Of a stretch of 64,000 nucleotides of DNA, positions 29,204 through 36,058 are shown one piece after another (the stretch's first letter is position 1; each line of letters begins with the position of its first letter). The DNA comes from Sulfuriferula sp. (lineage in GTDB: Bacteria; Pseudomonadota; Gammaproteobacteria; Burkholderiales; Sulfuriferulaceae), in NCBI GenBank assembly GCA_013140765.1, contig JABFSE010000017.1:55371-119370 (forward strand). The letters run 5' to 3'. The notes under the pieces were generated by a model. It made no database searches and had not been told where the DNA came from. It saw nothing but the letters and a program-made list of their open reading frames with translations. Both the position numbers and the translations under genes were made by a program.

Positions 29204-30370
29204 TTACAATTGGCTCAAAGAGCGGATCGCTTCCGAAATTTCATAATGATGATTACCAACAAATAAACCGTTGCTATCAATATGCGTTGCATTATTCAAT
29301 GGAAATGGTGTTTCCGAATCAAAATATTTCACCACTTCATTTTTGGCAAAATTACCGGCAACAATCGGGCGGCATTCAAACCCCAGATCATTCAGTTTTT
29401 TCACCAAAACAGGTCGAGTTAGTGTGGAGTCGGGACGAATTACCAAACTAAAGCCGAACCAACTGCTCACGCCGATTTCCTGCTGAATAAGAACATCAGG
29501 ATGATCCACCATTGCTGCCTGGAAAAGCTTGCCATTAGCTTGGCGTGCACTGATAAAACCAGGTAGTTTTTTAACTTGCTCTATACCAATCGCGCCTTCC
29601 ATTTCCAACGGGCGCACATTATAGCCAGGCAACACAAAGCGGAAAGATTCTTCAAACGGATCGTCACTTTTCTCGCCGCACACCAGATTATGTTTAGGCA
29701 AATTGCGTGTCCAGCCATGTGCTCTGAGCGATAGCAGGATTTGATACAACTCTTCATCATCGGTAACGATCATGCCGCCTTCCATGGTGGATATGTGGTG
29801 GCTAAAGAACGTACTAAAACTGCCCATCACCCCGAAGGTACCGGCTTTTTTACCTTGATAACTGGCACCCATCGACTCGCAGTTATCCTCGATCAGCACG
29901 ATATCGCGCCCGGCCATGATTGCATGGATGCGATCGAAATCATTCGGATTACCCAGCAGGTTGACCGCCATGATAGCTTTGGTCTTATCGGTGACAGCTT
30001 TTTCCAGTTGATCAAGATCGTAGTTCAAGGTGTGTAAATCAATATCCACAAACTTGATTTTCAGCCCATATTGATAAAGCGGATAGTAGGTAGTGCTCCA
30101 CGATACCGCCGGGACTATAACCTCATCACCCCGATTCAATTTCAATTTGGGATTTAGCGTATAAAACAGCGCAGCCACTATCAGCAGATTAGCAGATGAA
30201 CCCGAGTTCACCATAACGCAGTAACGGCTACCAGCATACTCGGCAAACCGCTTTTCAAACTCAGCCACATTGGCTCCCATGGTAAACATCCCGGACGCGA
30301 TAACGCGCTGCATAGCGTCATGTTCTTCCGTTGCCCAAGTGGATGTTGCCAAAGGAAATTTGATACTCAT
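29204..30370 (-). CDS. colD: ColD-like GDP-4-keto-6-deoxy-D-mannose 3-dehydratase
   Basis: A 388-aa PLP-dependent enzyme of the aspartate aminotransferase fold, the same length as E. coli ColD by recall. Instead of the Schiff-base lysine of ordinary sugar aminotransferases it has SHHISTMEGG with histidines at 191-192. This is the ColD signature for C3 deoxygenation without a covalent PLP-lysine link. The N-terminus MSIKFPLATSTW and VVNSGSSANLL-type PLP site fit. The ATG at 30370 overlaps the colC-like stop as ATGA; upstream starts are rejected. Role: third step towards GDP-L-colitose. Confidence 0.85.
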   Translation of the reverse strand: MSIKFPLATSTWATEEHDAMQRVIASGMFTMGANVAEFEKRFAEYAGSRYCVMVNSGSSANLLIVAALFYTLNPKLKLNRGDEVIVPAVSWSTTYYPLYQYGLKIKFVDIDLHTLNYDLDQLEKAVTDKTKAIMAVNLLGNPNDFDRIHAIMAGRDIVLIEDNCESMGASYQGKKAGTFGVMGSFSTFFSHHISTMEGGMIVTDDEELYQILLSLRAHGWTRNLPKHNLVCGEKSDDPFEESFRFVLPGYNVRPLEMEGAIGIEQVKKLPGFISARQANGKLFQAAMVDHPDVLIQQEIGVSSWFGFSLVIRPDSTLTRPVLVKKLNDLGFECRPIVAGNFAKNEVVKYFDSETPFPLNNATHIDSNGLFVGNHHYEISEAIRSLSQL

Positions 30371-31296
30371 TGTTGATAGTCCTTCAAATAGTATTGATAT
30401 GTTTCTGCAAGGCCATCCTGCAGACTGGTCTTGGCCTGCCATCCCCATGCACGGGATTTATCGACGGAGACCAGCTTTCTCTTCATCCCGACAGGTTTGC
30501 TTAAATCATGCACAAACTTACCGCTATAGCCGATGACCTCTGCTGCAATGTTGTAATACTCGTTGATTGTCACATCATTACCCAAGCCCACATTCATGAC
30601 TGGCGGTAATGTATCAAAATGCCGCACCGCATGGACCAGACAATCTGCCAAATCCCCGGCATACATAAATTCACGTCTTGCCGTGCCGTCACCCCATATC
30701 TCAACTTCATTCAATCCGGCCCGCTTGGCCTGATAAATTTTGTGAATAATCGCAGGCACCATGTGGGAGTGCGCCGGGTCAAATTTATCATGCCGGCCAT
30801 AAATATTGCACGGGATAAGCGTTTTGTATTGGTAACTGGCATCCTCGCGCATGATGTATTCGCATAATCGTGCCGTCACTACCTTGGCCAGCGCATAACC
30901 TTCATTGGTCGGTTCCAGTTCGCCCTTGAGCACCATTTCTTCGCGTAGCGGCTCAGAGTGGTCACGTGGATACATGCAGGAACTGCCTAAATTCAGCAGT
31001 TGCTTGATACCTGCTTCATGAGCCGCCCAAACTATATTGCGTCCTATATCCAGATTATCCAGCAGGAAGTGAACAGGCTCACGCATATTCGCCTGAATAC
31101 CGCCAACTTTACCCGCGGCATGTATCACCATATCAGGCTTCTGCTCACGCAAATAGCTTAATACCGCTGCATAATCCAGCAAGTTAAGCTCACTACTGCG
31201 CGGCGCCAGCACTTCAAACTCACCGATAGCTGGATGCTCCAGAAAATTACGGCCAACCATACCGCCGCTGCCTGTCAGCAAAATTCGTAATTTCAT
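30367..31296 (-). CDS. colC: ColC-like GDP-L-colitose synthase (GDP-fucose synthase family)
   Basis: A 309-aa extended SDR of the GMER/Fcl family. It has LTGSGGMVGRNFLEH for NADP binding, LGSSCMYPRD with the catalytic Ser, EGYALAK as YxxxK, and NIYGRHDKFDPAHSHMVPA. Family members epimerise at C5 and reduce C4. Directly coupled to a ColD-like gene, it should act on GDP-4-keto-3,6-dideoxymannose to give GDP-L-colitose. A plain GDP-L-fucose synthase remains possible. It follows gmd after 36 bp. Confidence 0.75.
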   Translation of the reverse strand: MKLRILLTGSGGMVGRNFLEHPAIGEFEVLAPRSSELNLLDYAAVLSYLREQKPDMVIHAAGKVGGIQANMREPVHFLLDNLDIGRNIVWAAHEAGIKQLLNLGSSCMYPRDHSEPLREEMVLKGELEPTNEGYALAKVVTARLCEYIMREDASYQYKTLIPCNIYGRHDKFDPAHSHMVPAIIHKIYQAKRAGLNEVEIWGDGTARREFMYAGDLADCLVHAVRHFDTLPPVMNVGLGNDVTINEYYNIAAEVIGYSGKFVHDLSKPVGMKRKLVSVDKSRAWGWQAKTSLQDGLAETYQYYLKDYQQ

Positions 31297-31332
31297 GCGA
31301 CCATGTGTCCTGCAATGTGCGCAACCATCATG

Positions 31333-32451
31333 TTATTCCTGCCTCTTGAAGGTCTTGTATCCTTCGGTGTGACAAAGGTGATCGCGCTCTGCCAGTGCCA
31401 GGTCTTCGCGCACCATTTCCACCACCAGCTCCTTGAATGTAATCTTCGGCACCCACCCCAGTTTGTTCTTGGCCTTGCTCGGATCGCCCAGCAGGGTTTC
31501 CACTTCGGTTGGCCTGAAATAGCGCGGATCTACACATACAACTGTCTTGCCCGTCAAACCAGTTTGTCCGGTTGCCTCGGCAGTATCGTGCTCAACGATG
31601 CCGACCTCGTTAATGCCTTCACCGTCCCAGCGCATCCGCATACCCAGTTCTTCAGCTGCGGCATTTACAAAATCACGTACACTATATTGCACACCAGTGG
31701 CGATCACAAAATCTTCCGGATTATCCTGCTGTAGCATCATCCATTGCATTTCTACATAGTCACGGGCATGCCCCCAGTCACGTAAGGAATTCATATTACC
31801 CAAATACAGGGTGCCCTGTAATCCCAGCCGGATGCGGGCTAACGCACGCGTGATTTTACGTGTAACAAATGTCTCACCGCGTATAGGCGACTCATGATTA
31901 AATAGAATGCCGTTACAGGCATAGATGCCATATGCCTCGCGGTAATTGATGGTAATCCAGTATGCATAAAGCTTGGCTACCGCATAGGGTGATCGCGGAT
32001 AAAATGGCGTAGTTTCCTTTTGTGGCGTTTCCTGCACCAGCCCGTAGAGCTCCGAAGTGGATGCCTGGTAAAAGCGGGTTTTTTTCTCTAAACCCAGAAT
32101 GCGTATCGCCTCAAGAATGCGCAAAGCACCTAATGCATCTGAATCTGCCGTATATTCCGGTTCCTCAAATGACACTGCCACATGGCTCTGTGCAGCCAGA
32201 TTATAGATTTCATCCGGCTGAACTTGCTGAATGATACGGATCAAGCTGCTGCTATCCGTCATATCGCCATGATGCAGAAAAAAGCGCCGATTTTCTTCAT
32301 GCGGATCCTGGAATAGGTGATCAATCCGATCCGTATTGAAAAGCGAAGTACGGCGTTTGATGCCATGCACCTCATACCCTTTATCCAACAAAAATTCAGC
32401 CAGATAGGCGCCGTCCTGCCCGGTTACACCGGTGATAAGTGCTTTTTTCAT
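31333..32451 (-). CDS. gmd: GDP-mannose 4,6-dehydratase
   Basis: Converts GDP-D-mannose to GDP-4-keto-6-deoxy-D-mannose, the shared precursor of GDP-fucose and GDP-colitose. At 372 aa: [20 protein letters not shown] for NADP binding, STSELYG with the catalytic Thr/Ser and Glu, [15 protein letters not shown] as YxxxK, and RNFLFNHESPxRGxxFVTRK in the form [18 protein letters not shown]. The start overlaps the regulator stop as ATGA. A truncated copy of its first codons lies at 37.5 kb behind a second regulator copy. Confidence 0.97.
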   Translation of the reverse strand: MKKALITGVTGQDGAYLAEFLLDKGYEVHGIKRRTSLFNTDRIDHLFQDPHEENRRFFLHHGDMTDSSSLIRIIQQVQPDEIYNLAAQSHVAVSFEEPEYTADSDALGALRILEAIRILGLEKKTRFYQASTSELYGLVQETPQKETTPFYPRSPYAVAKLYAYWITINYREAYGIYACNGILFNHESPIRGETFVTRKITRALARIRLGLQGTLYLGNMNSLRDWGHARDYVEMQWMMLQQDNPEDFVIATGVQYSVRDFVNAAAEELGMRMRWDGEGINEVGIVEHDTAEATGQTGLTGKTVVCVDPRYFRPTEVETLLGDPSKAKNKLGWVPKITFKELVVEMVREDLALAERDHLCHTEGYKTFKRQE

Positions 32452-32783
32452 TTTGTTCTCACGTTGGATTCAATATCGTTCTGCAATTGTTGTATTTCAG
32501 CTTTTATCGCTTCATATTCCGCCAGCTTGTATTTCAGAAACTGCACGGTTATTTTCGCTTTTTCCTCGACGCCACTAGGGGTAAGTAAATAGATATAACC
32601 TTTTTTATTTTCACTCTGGCGAAAATTATTGACCTTGACCAGCCCTTTTTCTATCAATGCATTCAGACAGAAATTCGCCTTACCCAAGCTAATCCCCAGC
32701 TCACGGGCTAATTCGCGCTGACTGACTTCAGGCTCGGCATCTAATTTCCTGAGTATTTTGTAGCGATATTCGTCTGTTAGCAT
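32448..32783 (-). CDS. MarR-type EPS-associated transcriptional regulator, copy 1
   Basis: A 111-aa winged-helix protein. The HTH region [20 protein letters not shown] lies at about residues 20-39, the wing contains [11 protein letters not shown], and the last 35 residues form a helical, probably dimerising tail. This family typically stands first in exopolysaccharide operons, as here in front of gmd. A near-identical paralog is at 37555-37890. A palindrome 28 bp upstream is a candidate operator. Confidence 0.88.
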   Translation of the reverse strand: MLTDEYRYKILRKLDAEPEVSQRELARELGISLGKANFCLNALIEKGLVKVNNFRQSENKKGYIYLLTPSGVEEKAKITVQFLKYKLAEYEAIKAEIQQLQNDIESNVRTK

Positions 32784-32810
32784 TTAGATTACTAAGCCAT
32801 AAAAATATTC

Positions 32811-32825
32811 GTTCAACATCTGAAC
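32811..32825 (-). promoter_or_regulatory. Candidate operator GTTCA-N5-TGAAC, copy 1
   Basis: A perfect 5-bp palindromic half-site pair, spacer ACATC, 28 bp upstream of the regulator start. The same pair with a different spacer (GCAAT) lies 14 bp upstream of the second regulator copy at 37904-37918. Conservation of the half-sites but not the spacer suggests a binding site, most simply for the regulator itself. Confidence 0.6.
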
Positions 32826-32902
32826 ATTTAATCATTTATCTGCCATAATTTCAAGCCTTGGCAAGCAGCACGTCACAAATAGTGATTTAGGCAACACGTA
32901 TT

Positions 32903-33220
32903 TTAGAAGTTCACACCGAGGAATGCTTCAATTTTCTCAGCCACAAAATTTAGCATTTCTTCATCCAAACCTGGATAAACACCGATCCAGAAAGTATTGT
33001 TCATCACTTCATCAGTACGTTCAAGTTCACCACTGACGCGATAAGTCCGACCTTCAAAATACGGCTGGCGCGTCAAGTTACCCGCAAAAAGCAAGCGTGT
33101 ACCAATCTTGTTTTGATCAAGGTATTTCAGCAAATCCACACGGTTAATACCAGCTTTATCTCGAATAGTAATGGGAAAACCAAACCAGGATGGCTCGCTA
33201 TTAGGCGTTGCCTCACAAAC
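32903..33220 (-). pseudogene. rfbH/ddhC 3' remnant (CDP-4-keto-6-deoxyglucose 3-dehydrase)
   Basis: About 105 codons ending at 32903 match the C-terminal quarter of Rfb[21 protein letters not shown], then [20 protein letters not shown] and [11 protein letters not shown], ending FLGVNF. The upstream three quarters, with the cofactor and iron-sulfur sites, are missing. The frame instead joins the short repeat element ([11 protein letters not shown]) at about 33217. RfbH makes CDP-3,6-dideoxyhexoses, so this is a relic of another dideoxysugar pathway. Confidence 0.85.
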
Positions 33221-33294
33221 GGGGTCAGTTCTAACATTACAACATCGTGCCATACATAACCCTTTCTTACTCACTAAATAACAGAGGCGGCAAT
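33218..33294 (-). repeat. 77-bp repeat, copy A (hepT tail plus NVRTDP element)
   Basis: 72 of 77 bases match the copy at 35622-35698. Read on the minus strand it contains the last codons of hepT (…PLLFSE, stop), AAGAAAGGG, then an ATG frame starting [11 protein letters not shown] that runs on into the rfbH remnant. The mosaic changes sequence at both of its ends. Confidence 0.85.
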
Positions 33295-33797
33295 TCGGCA
33301 GGCAACCCCGCATCAGTAAAGCCCATCCTCATTATAGCATCTAGTCGGATGCGGTTGTAGGTGGTGATGAGGGTTGCACTGTATTCACGCGCTAAATTCA
33401 GGTCTTCCATAAACTTTCCCGCATCTGTCATATATTCATGCACGAGGCGATTACGCAAGCTACGCATTGCTAACCACTGTTCGGTGCTGATGAGTACGCC
33501 TAGACGTTCGGCACGGTTTAGTGTTTCTATTTGACTGCCTGGCGTTTCAGCCAAGGCTTGCAACCAGCGCGGGAATAGCTTATCCGCCATGGTGTCTTGC
33601 ATACGCCCAAAACGCGATATAAATGCTTCAAGCTGCTCGGCAAGCGCAGGGGTGTGCGTTAGGTTATTGACCCAATTCAAGTCGATAACTTGGGTAAATA
33701 GCCGATGCCAACTATAAGATAAATGTTGCCCTTCTTTCGCAACGATCGCGAGCGTGTCTATAAAACGCGTTCTGTTTAACGTTAAGCTATCATTCAT
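33267..33797 (-). CDS. HepT-like HEPN-domain protein 1 (interrupted-operon member)
   Basis: A 176-aa all-helical protein with [12 protein letters not shown], i.e. the RX4HXY active motif of HEPN ribonuclease toxins of the MntA/HepT system. Its partner mntA is at 34504-34803, but a VapBC-like cassette lies between. The first seven codons and one preceding base (22 bp) are also present directly after mntA, so the cassette inserted at the hepT start and left an intact copy. In the family the antitoxin modifies the Tyr of the motif with AMP. Confidence 0.78.
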   Translation of the reverse strand: MNDSLTLNRTRFIDTLAIVAKEGQHLSYSWHRLFTQVIDLNWVNNLTHTPALAEQLEAFISRFGRMQDTMADKLFPRWLQALAETPGSQIETLNRAERLGVLISTEQWLAMRSLRNRLVHEYMTDAGKFMEDLNLAREYSATLITTYNRIRLDAIMRMGFTDAGLPAELPPLLFSE

Positions 33798-33798
33798 A
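33777..33798 (-). repeat. 22-bp direct repeat flanking the VapBC-like insert, copy 1
   Basis: T plus the first seven codons of hepT (ATGAATGATAGCTTAACG and TTA). It is identical to 34487-34508. The two copies bracket the 688-bp cassette. Confidence 0.9.
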
Positions 33799-33838
33799 AT
33801 CGCTCAATGCCTGCGCATGTAAATTGTATGATGCGTAT

Positions 33839-34237
33839 TCACTTGCTACCTATTAGTCGAGTTTGCAATTCTGCATAATCAGGGAAAACCGAATCTATGC
33901 TTGCCAGTTTTGCATCATGCACAATTGCAGTCGCGATAATTATTCGATCTGCTGGATCACGATGGATATCTGTTATAGCCACTGACTGGCTGGCAATCTC
34001 ACAAGTAATAGGCAACGACTCAACACCCGAATTAACGGTTGCCTCAATCAGCCATTCGGCAAGAGGTAGTGGAAGTGTTAGTCGACCTCGCTTGACTAAA
34101 AGTGCCACTTCAAAACAGGATATAGCTGAAATAGCCAAGTGGCTTTCAGCACTCATAGCATTGACGACAGACTGTGGCAACGCGCCATTTCCACCCACTA
34201 TCCAATTTACCCAAATGTGGGTATCAAGCACTATCAT
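33839..34237 (-). CDS. VapC-like PIN-domain toxin
   Basis: A 132-aa PIN-domain protein. IVLDTHIWVNW carries the first acidic residue, ISCFEVALLVKRGR the conserved Glu, and HRDPADRIIIATA the later Asp residues of the nuclease site. The ATG at 34237 overlaps the antitoxin stop as ATGA. Together with the 76-aa gene upstream it forms a type II toxin-antitoxin pair. The pair is inserted inside an mntA-hepT operon. Confidence 0.88.
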   Translation of the reverse strand: MIVLDTHIWVNWIVGGNGALPQSVVNAMSAESHLAISAISCFEVALLVKRGRLTLPLPLAEWLIEATVNSGVESLPITCEIASQSVAITDIHRDPADRIIIATAIVHDAKLASIDSVFPDYAELQTRLIGSK

Positions 34238-34464
34238 TTCAGACAATTCCAATCCGTTTCTAGCGAAACAGGTGCGACAATGTCACCTAGCACTTTTCCT
34301 TTTCCTGCAATGCGGGATGATGGCTGATGTGGCATTTTCACAGTTAATCCATCCGTTTGTTTTGGCAGAATGGTGACGATCACACGCATTTCTTCTTCCA
34401 CGGGCTGGTCACCTAACCATCGCACCACACCATGATCATAAATGGCTTCATAGCTTCGCAACAT
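34234..34464 (-). CDS. Antitoxin of the VapBC-like pair
   Basis: A 76-aa protein with EAIYDHGVVRWLGDQPVEEE at the N-terminus, resembling AF2212/DUF104-type antitoxins. The acidic C-terminus is ILGD-like (VLGDIVAPVSLETDWNCLK), which usually wraps the PIN toxin. It has GGAAGGA upstream, eight bases before its ATG. Directly coupled to the PIN gene. Confidence 0.75.
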   Translation of the reverse strand: MLRSYEAIYDHGVVRWLGDQPVEEEMRVIVTILPKQTDGLTVKMPHQPSSRIAGKGKVLGDIVAPVSLETDWNCLK

Positions 34465-34486
34465 TTTAATTCCTTCCTAATAATAC

Positions 34487-34508
34487 TAACGTTAAGCTAT
34501 CATTCATA
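34487..34508 (-). repeat. 22-bp direct repeat flanking the VapBC-like insert, copy 2
   Basis: The abandoned hepT start. Its ATG at 34507 overlaps the mntA stop as ATGA, the ancestral operon junction, and it runs seven codons before sequence identity ends at 34487. Identical to 33777-33798. Confidence 0.9.
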
Positions 34509-34803
34509 CTCTCACGCCTTCCCGCAACGCCTGCTCATAGATACCGTGCAGAGGTGTGCTAGGGTCGCATACTAGCACATCAATAGGCTGGTCACCCAGG
34601 CGCAATTGCAGCCTCGCGATCAATTGCAGGGTTTTGCGCTCAACGTCTGCGATGGCTACGGGTAGCTCTACCAGCAAGTCAATATCACCGCCGCGTTTGT
34701 TGTCGTCCATACGCGAACCGAACAAACGTACATTAGCCTCTGCGCCAAAAATTTCGCGCACGGTATCGCGGATAATTTGTCGATTGTCGTTACTTAGGCG
34801 CAT
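34504..34803 (-). CDS. MntA-like minimal nucleotidyltransferase 1
   Basis: A 99-aa nucleotidyltransferase with FGSRMDDNKRGGDIDLLVE, the GSX9DXD catalytic motif. In MntA-HepT modules this protein acts as antitoxin by AMPylating HepT. Its partner is the HepT-like gene at 33267, now separated by the VapBC-like cassette. It is preceded by the tail of another gene, whose stop lies three bases before its ATG. Confidence 0.85.
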   Translation of the reverse strand: MRLSNDNRQIIRDTVREIFGAEANVRLFGSRMDDNKRGGDIDLLVELPVAIADVERKTLQLIARLQLRLGDQPIDVLVCDPSTPLHGIYEQALREGVRV

Positions 34804-34806
34804 GTT

Positions 34807-34859
34807 TTACCATTCACATTCACTCAATCCATTTTCAAATGCGTACAACTCAAACCGCA
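34807..34859 (-). pseudogene. Short 3' tail of a lost gene (probably another nucleotidyltransferase)
   Basis: About 16 codons, RFELYAFENGLSECEW then stop, in a frame different from the end of hepT2 next to it. A very similar tail, YAFENGFVS, precedes the HEPN fragment at 35.8 kb, and the two share 20 identical bases (34826-34845 and 35859-35878). They look like ends of a second nucleotidyltransferase family whose bodies have been lost. Confidence 0.5.
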
Positions 34860-35299
34860 CCCGCCATAAATCGTTGTAAATTCGCATAAATGGTTTTAAG
34901 TGTGCTATACGCATCCATTGCCAAATGTATATTTTCTATTCGCTCCGTAATATCAAATGGATATTCGTGCGCGAGTGCATTCCTGATTTCTCTTAGCCTT
35001 TCCCAATCATCTGCACTATTGAGAAGTTTCAATTTTTCCAGCACATTCAGGACATCCCGCATAGGCATGGATTCGTCTTCTATTTCTTGTTGCGCATAAA
35101 GCACGGCTCTAAATAGTTTAGCCCCTATTTTGTCTTGTATCTTACCGAAATTAAACAAAAAACTATTGATAATCCGTTGATTTTCATAATGCGCAAAAAA
35201 AGATTCGTCTATCGTTTTAGCACGCATATCGACCAAATCCATTTCACAACTAGCGAATAGCATATCTATGGTTTTGAAAGTTGCCATTACAATTGACAT
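34850..35299 (-). CDS. HepT-like HEPN-domain protein 2
   Basis: A 149-aa helical protein with REIRNALAHEYP containing RX4HXY. It pairs with the nucleotidyltransferase gene upstream, overlapping it by 13 bp if the ATG at 35299 (with AAGGTGA upstream) is used; the ATG at 35287 is the alternative. Predicted HEPN ribonuclease toxin controlled by its partner. Confidence 0.82.
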   Translation of the reverse strand: MSIVMATFKTIDMLFASCEMDLVDMRAKTIDESFFAHYENQRIINSFLFNFGKIQDKIGAKLFRAVLYAQQEIEDESMPMRDVLNVLEKLKLLNSADDWERLREIRNALAHEYPFDITERIENIHLAMDAYSTLKTIYANLQRFMAGAV

Positions 35300-35583
35300 A
35301 TCAATTCACCTTGTTGTTTAGCGATGGTGTCTATTAGCCGATTACCACCCCTGTCCACAACTACGTCTATTTTTTGCTCACCTAAACCTTGTTTGAGTTT
35401 GACCAAGAAATCTATCCTCGTAGCACTCAAATTTTGCATTTGTGCTGGTACGACATAAAGATCAATATCGCCACCACGCTTGCTATCGTCCACACGACTG
35501 CCAAACAGATACAGCTCACCTTGATGAAAAGTGGCGCGGAATGCTGCTTGTATAATGTCAACTTCTGCTGGGTTCAGTCTCAT
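35287..35583 (-). CDS. MntA-like minimal nucleotidyltransferase 2
   Basis: A 98-aa nucleotidyltransferase with FGSRVDDSKRGGDIDLYV (GSX9DXD). Its ATG at 35583 overlaps the stop of the 25-aa NVRTDP frame as ATGA, so the short peptide may set its translation. It forms a pair with the HEPN gene downstream. Confidence 0.83.
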   Translation of the reverse strand: MRLNPAEVDIIQAAFRATFHQGELYLFGSRVDDSKRGGDIDLYVVPAQMQNLSATRIDFLVKLKQGLGEQKIDVVVDRGGNRLIDTIAKQQGELICQL

Positions 35584-35657
35584 GCTGGTTTCACTCGATA
35601 AACGCGAATGGGGTCAGCGCGAACGGGGTCAGTTCTAACATTACAACATTTAGCCAT
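35580..35657 (-). CDS. 25-aa frame of the NVRTDP repeat element, copy B
   Basis: ATG at 35657 with AAGGG upstream, reading [16 protein letters not shown] and ending GCATGA, which overlaps the mntA2 start. Other copies of the element read [11 protein letters not shown] (33.2 kb, joined to the rfbH remnant), a TTG-started MAECSNVRT (63.86 kb) and KYSNVRTDP (17.84 kb). It may be a leader peptide or only the coding face of a non-coding repeat. Confidence 0.4.
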   Translation of the reverse strand: MAKCCNVRTDPVRADPIRVYRVKPA

Positions 35658-35698
35658 ACACAACCCTTTCTTACTCACTAAATAACAGAGGCAGCAAT
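35622..35698 (-). repeat. 77-bp repeat, copy B (scar of a deleted mntA-hepT operon)
   Basis: Matches 33218-33294 at 72 of 77 bases. Directly upstream (35723) lies ATGCGCCTAAGT, identical to the first four codons of mntA1. The mntA start and the hepT end are joined with the whole operon missing, leaving the NVRTDP element behind it. Confidence 0.8.
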
Positions 35699-35742
35699 GC
35701 TGACATTCGTGACTTAGGCGCATGTTTCATTCTTCATCGTCG

Positions 35743-35865
35743 TTACACTTCGGCGGTAATCGCCACAAACTCTGCCGTAAAGTCGGCATCTAAAAAATAC
35801 ACACAACGCTGCACGGCTTCTAATAAATTAGACAGGTGCTTTTTTTCATCAGCTAACAAATCCAT
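35743..35865 (-). pseudogene. HEPN-type substrate-binding protein with large internal deletion
   Basis: Forty codons from ATG 35865. The first about 25 (MDLLADEKKHLSNLLEAVQR, then CVYFL) are the usual N-terminus of a HEPN/HepT-like protein of some 150 aa. The last dozen (DFTAEFVAITAEV) look like its C-terminus. The middle, including any RX4HXY motif, is gone. It is therefore presumably non-functional. Confidence 0.55.
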
Positions 35866-36001
35866 TTTCAAATGCGTACTCCTTGCCTGTGCGCGATTGC
35901 CTGGAATGGTGTGCGAGGGGCGGACAACTGTGCCGCAACCAGCGCGGGGTTGCTAACAAGCCACGGTGTCCTGCGATGTAGATTTTGCTATTTATATTCA
36001 T
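35849..36001 (-). pseudogene. fcl 5' remnant (GDP-L-fucose synthase)
   Basis: From ATG 36001 the frame reads MNINSKIYIAGHRGL, the standard N-terminus and NADP-binding start of GDP-L-fucose synthase. After about 15 codons similarity ends, and the frame runs on for about 35 unrelated codons to a stop at 35849. This relic stands where fcl would follow gmd, of which a 5' relic is at 37.5 kb. Confidence 0.75.
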
Positions 36002-36058
36002 TTGGTCTCTATTTAATCAGTTAAGTTAAGCGCAAAAACGCAAATTGTCATCATGGTC

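Noticed and set aside
30371..30448. Upstream start of the ColD-like gene adding 26 residues
   Set aside because: The extension lies inside the preceding gene and lacks similarity; the ATG at 30370 with ATGA overlap gives the 388-aa family length.
32903..33313. The whole frame as a native 136-aa protein
   Set aside because: The first part is hepT antisense-frame and repeat-element sequence; only the last about 105 codons resemble RfbH, which normally exceeds 400 aa.
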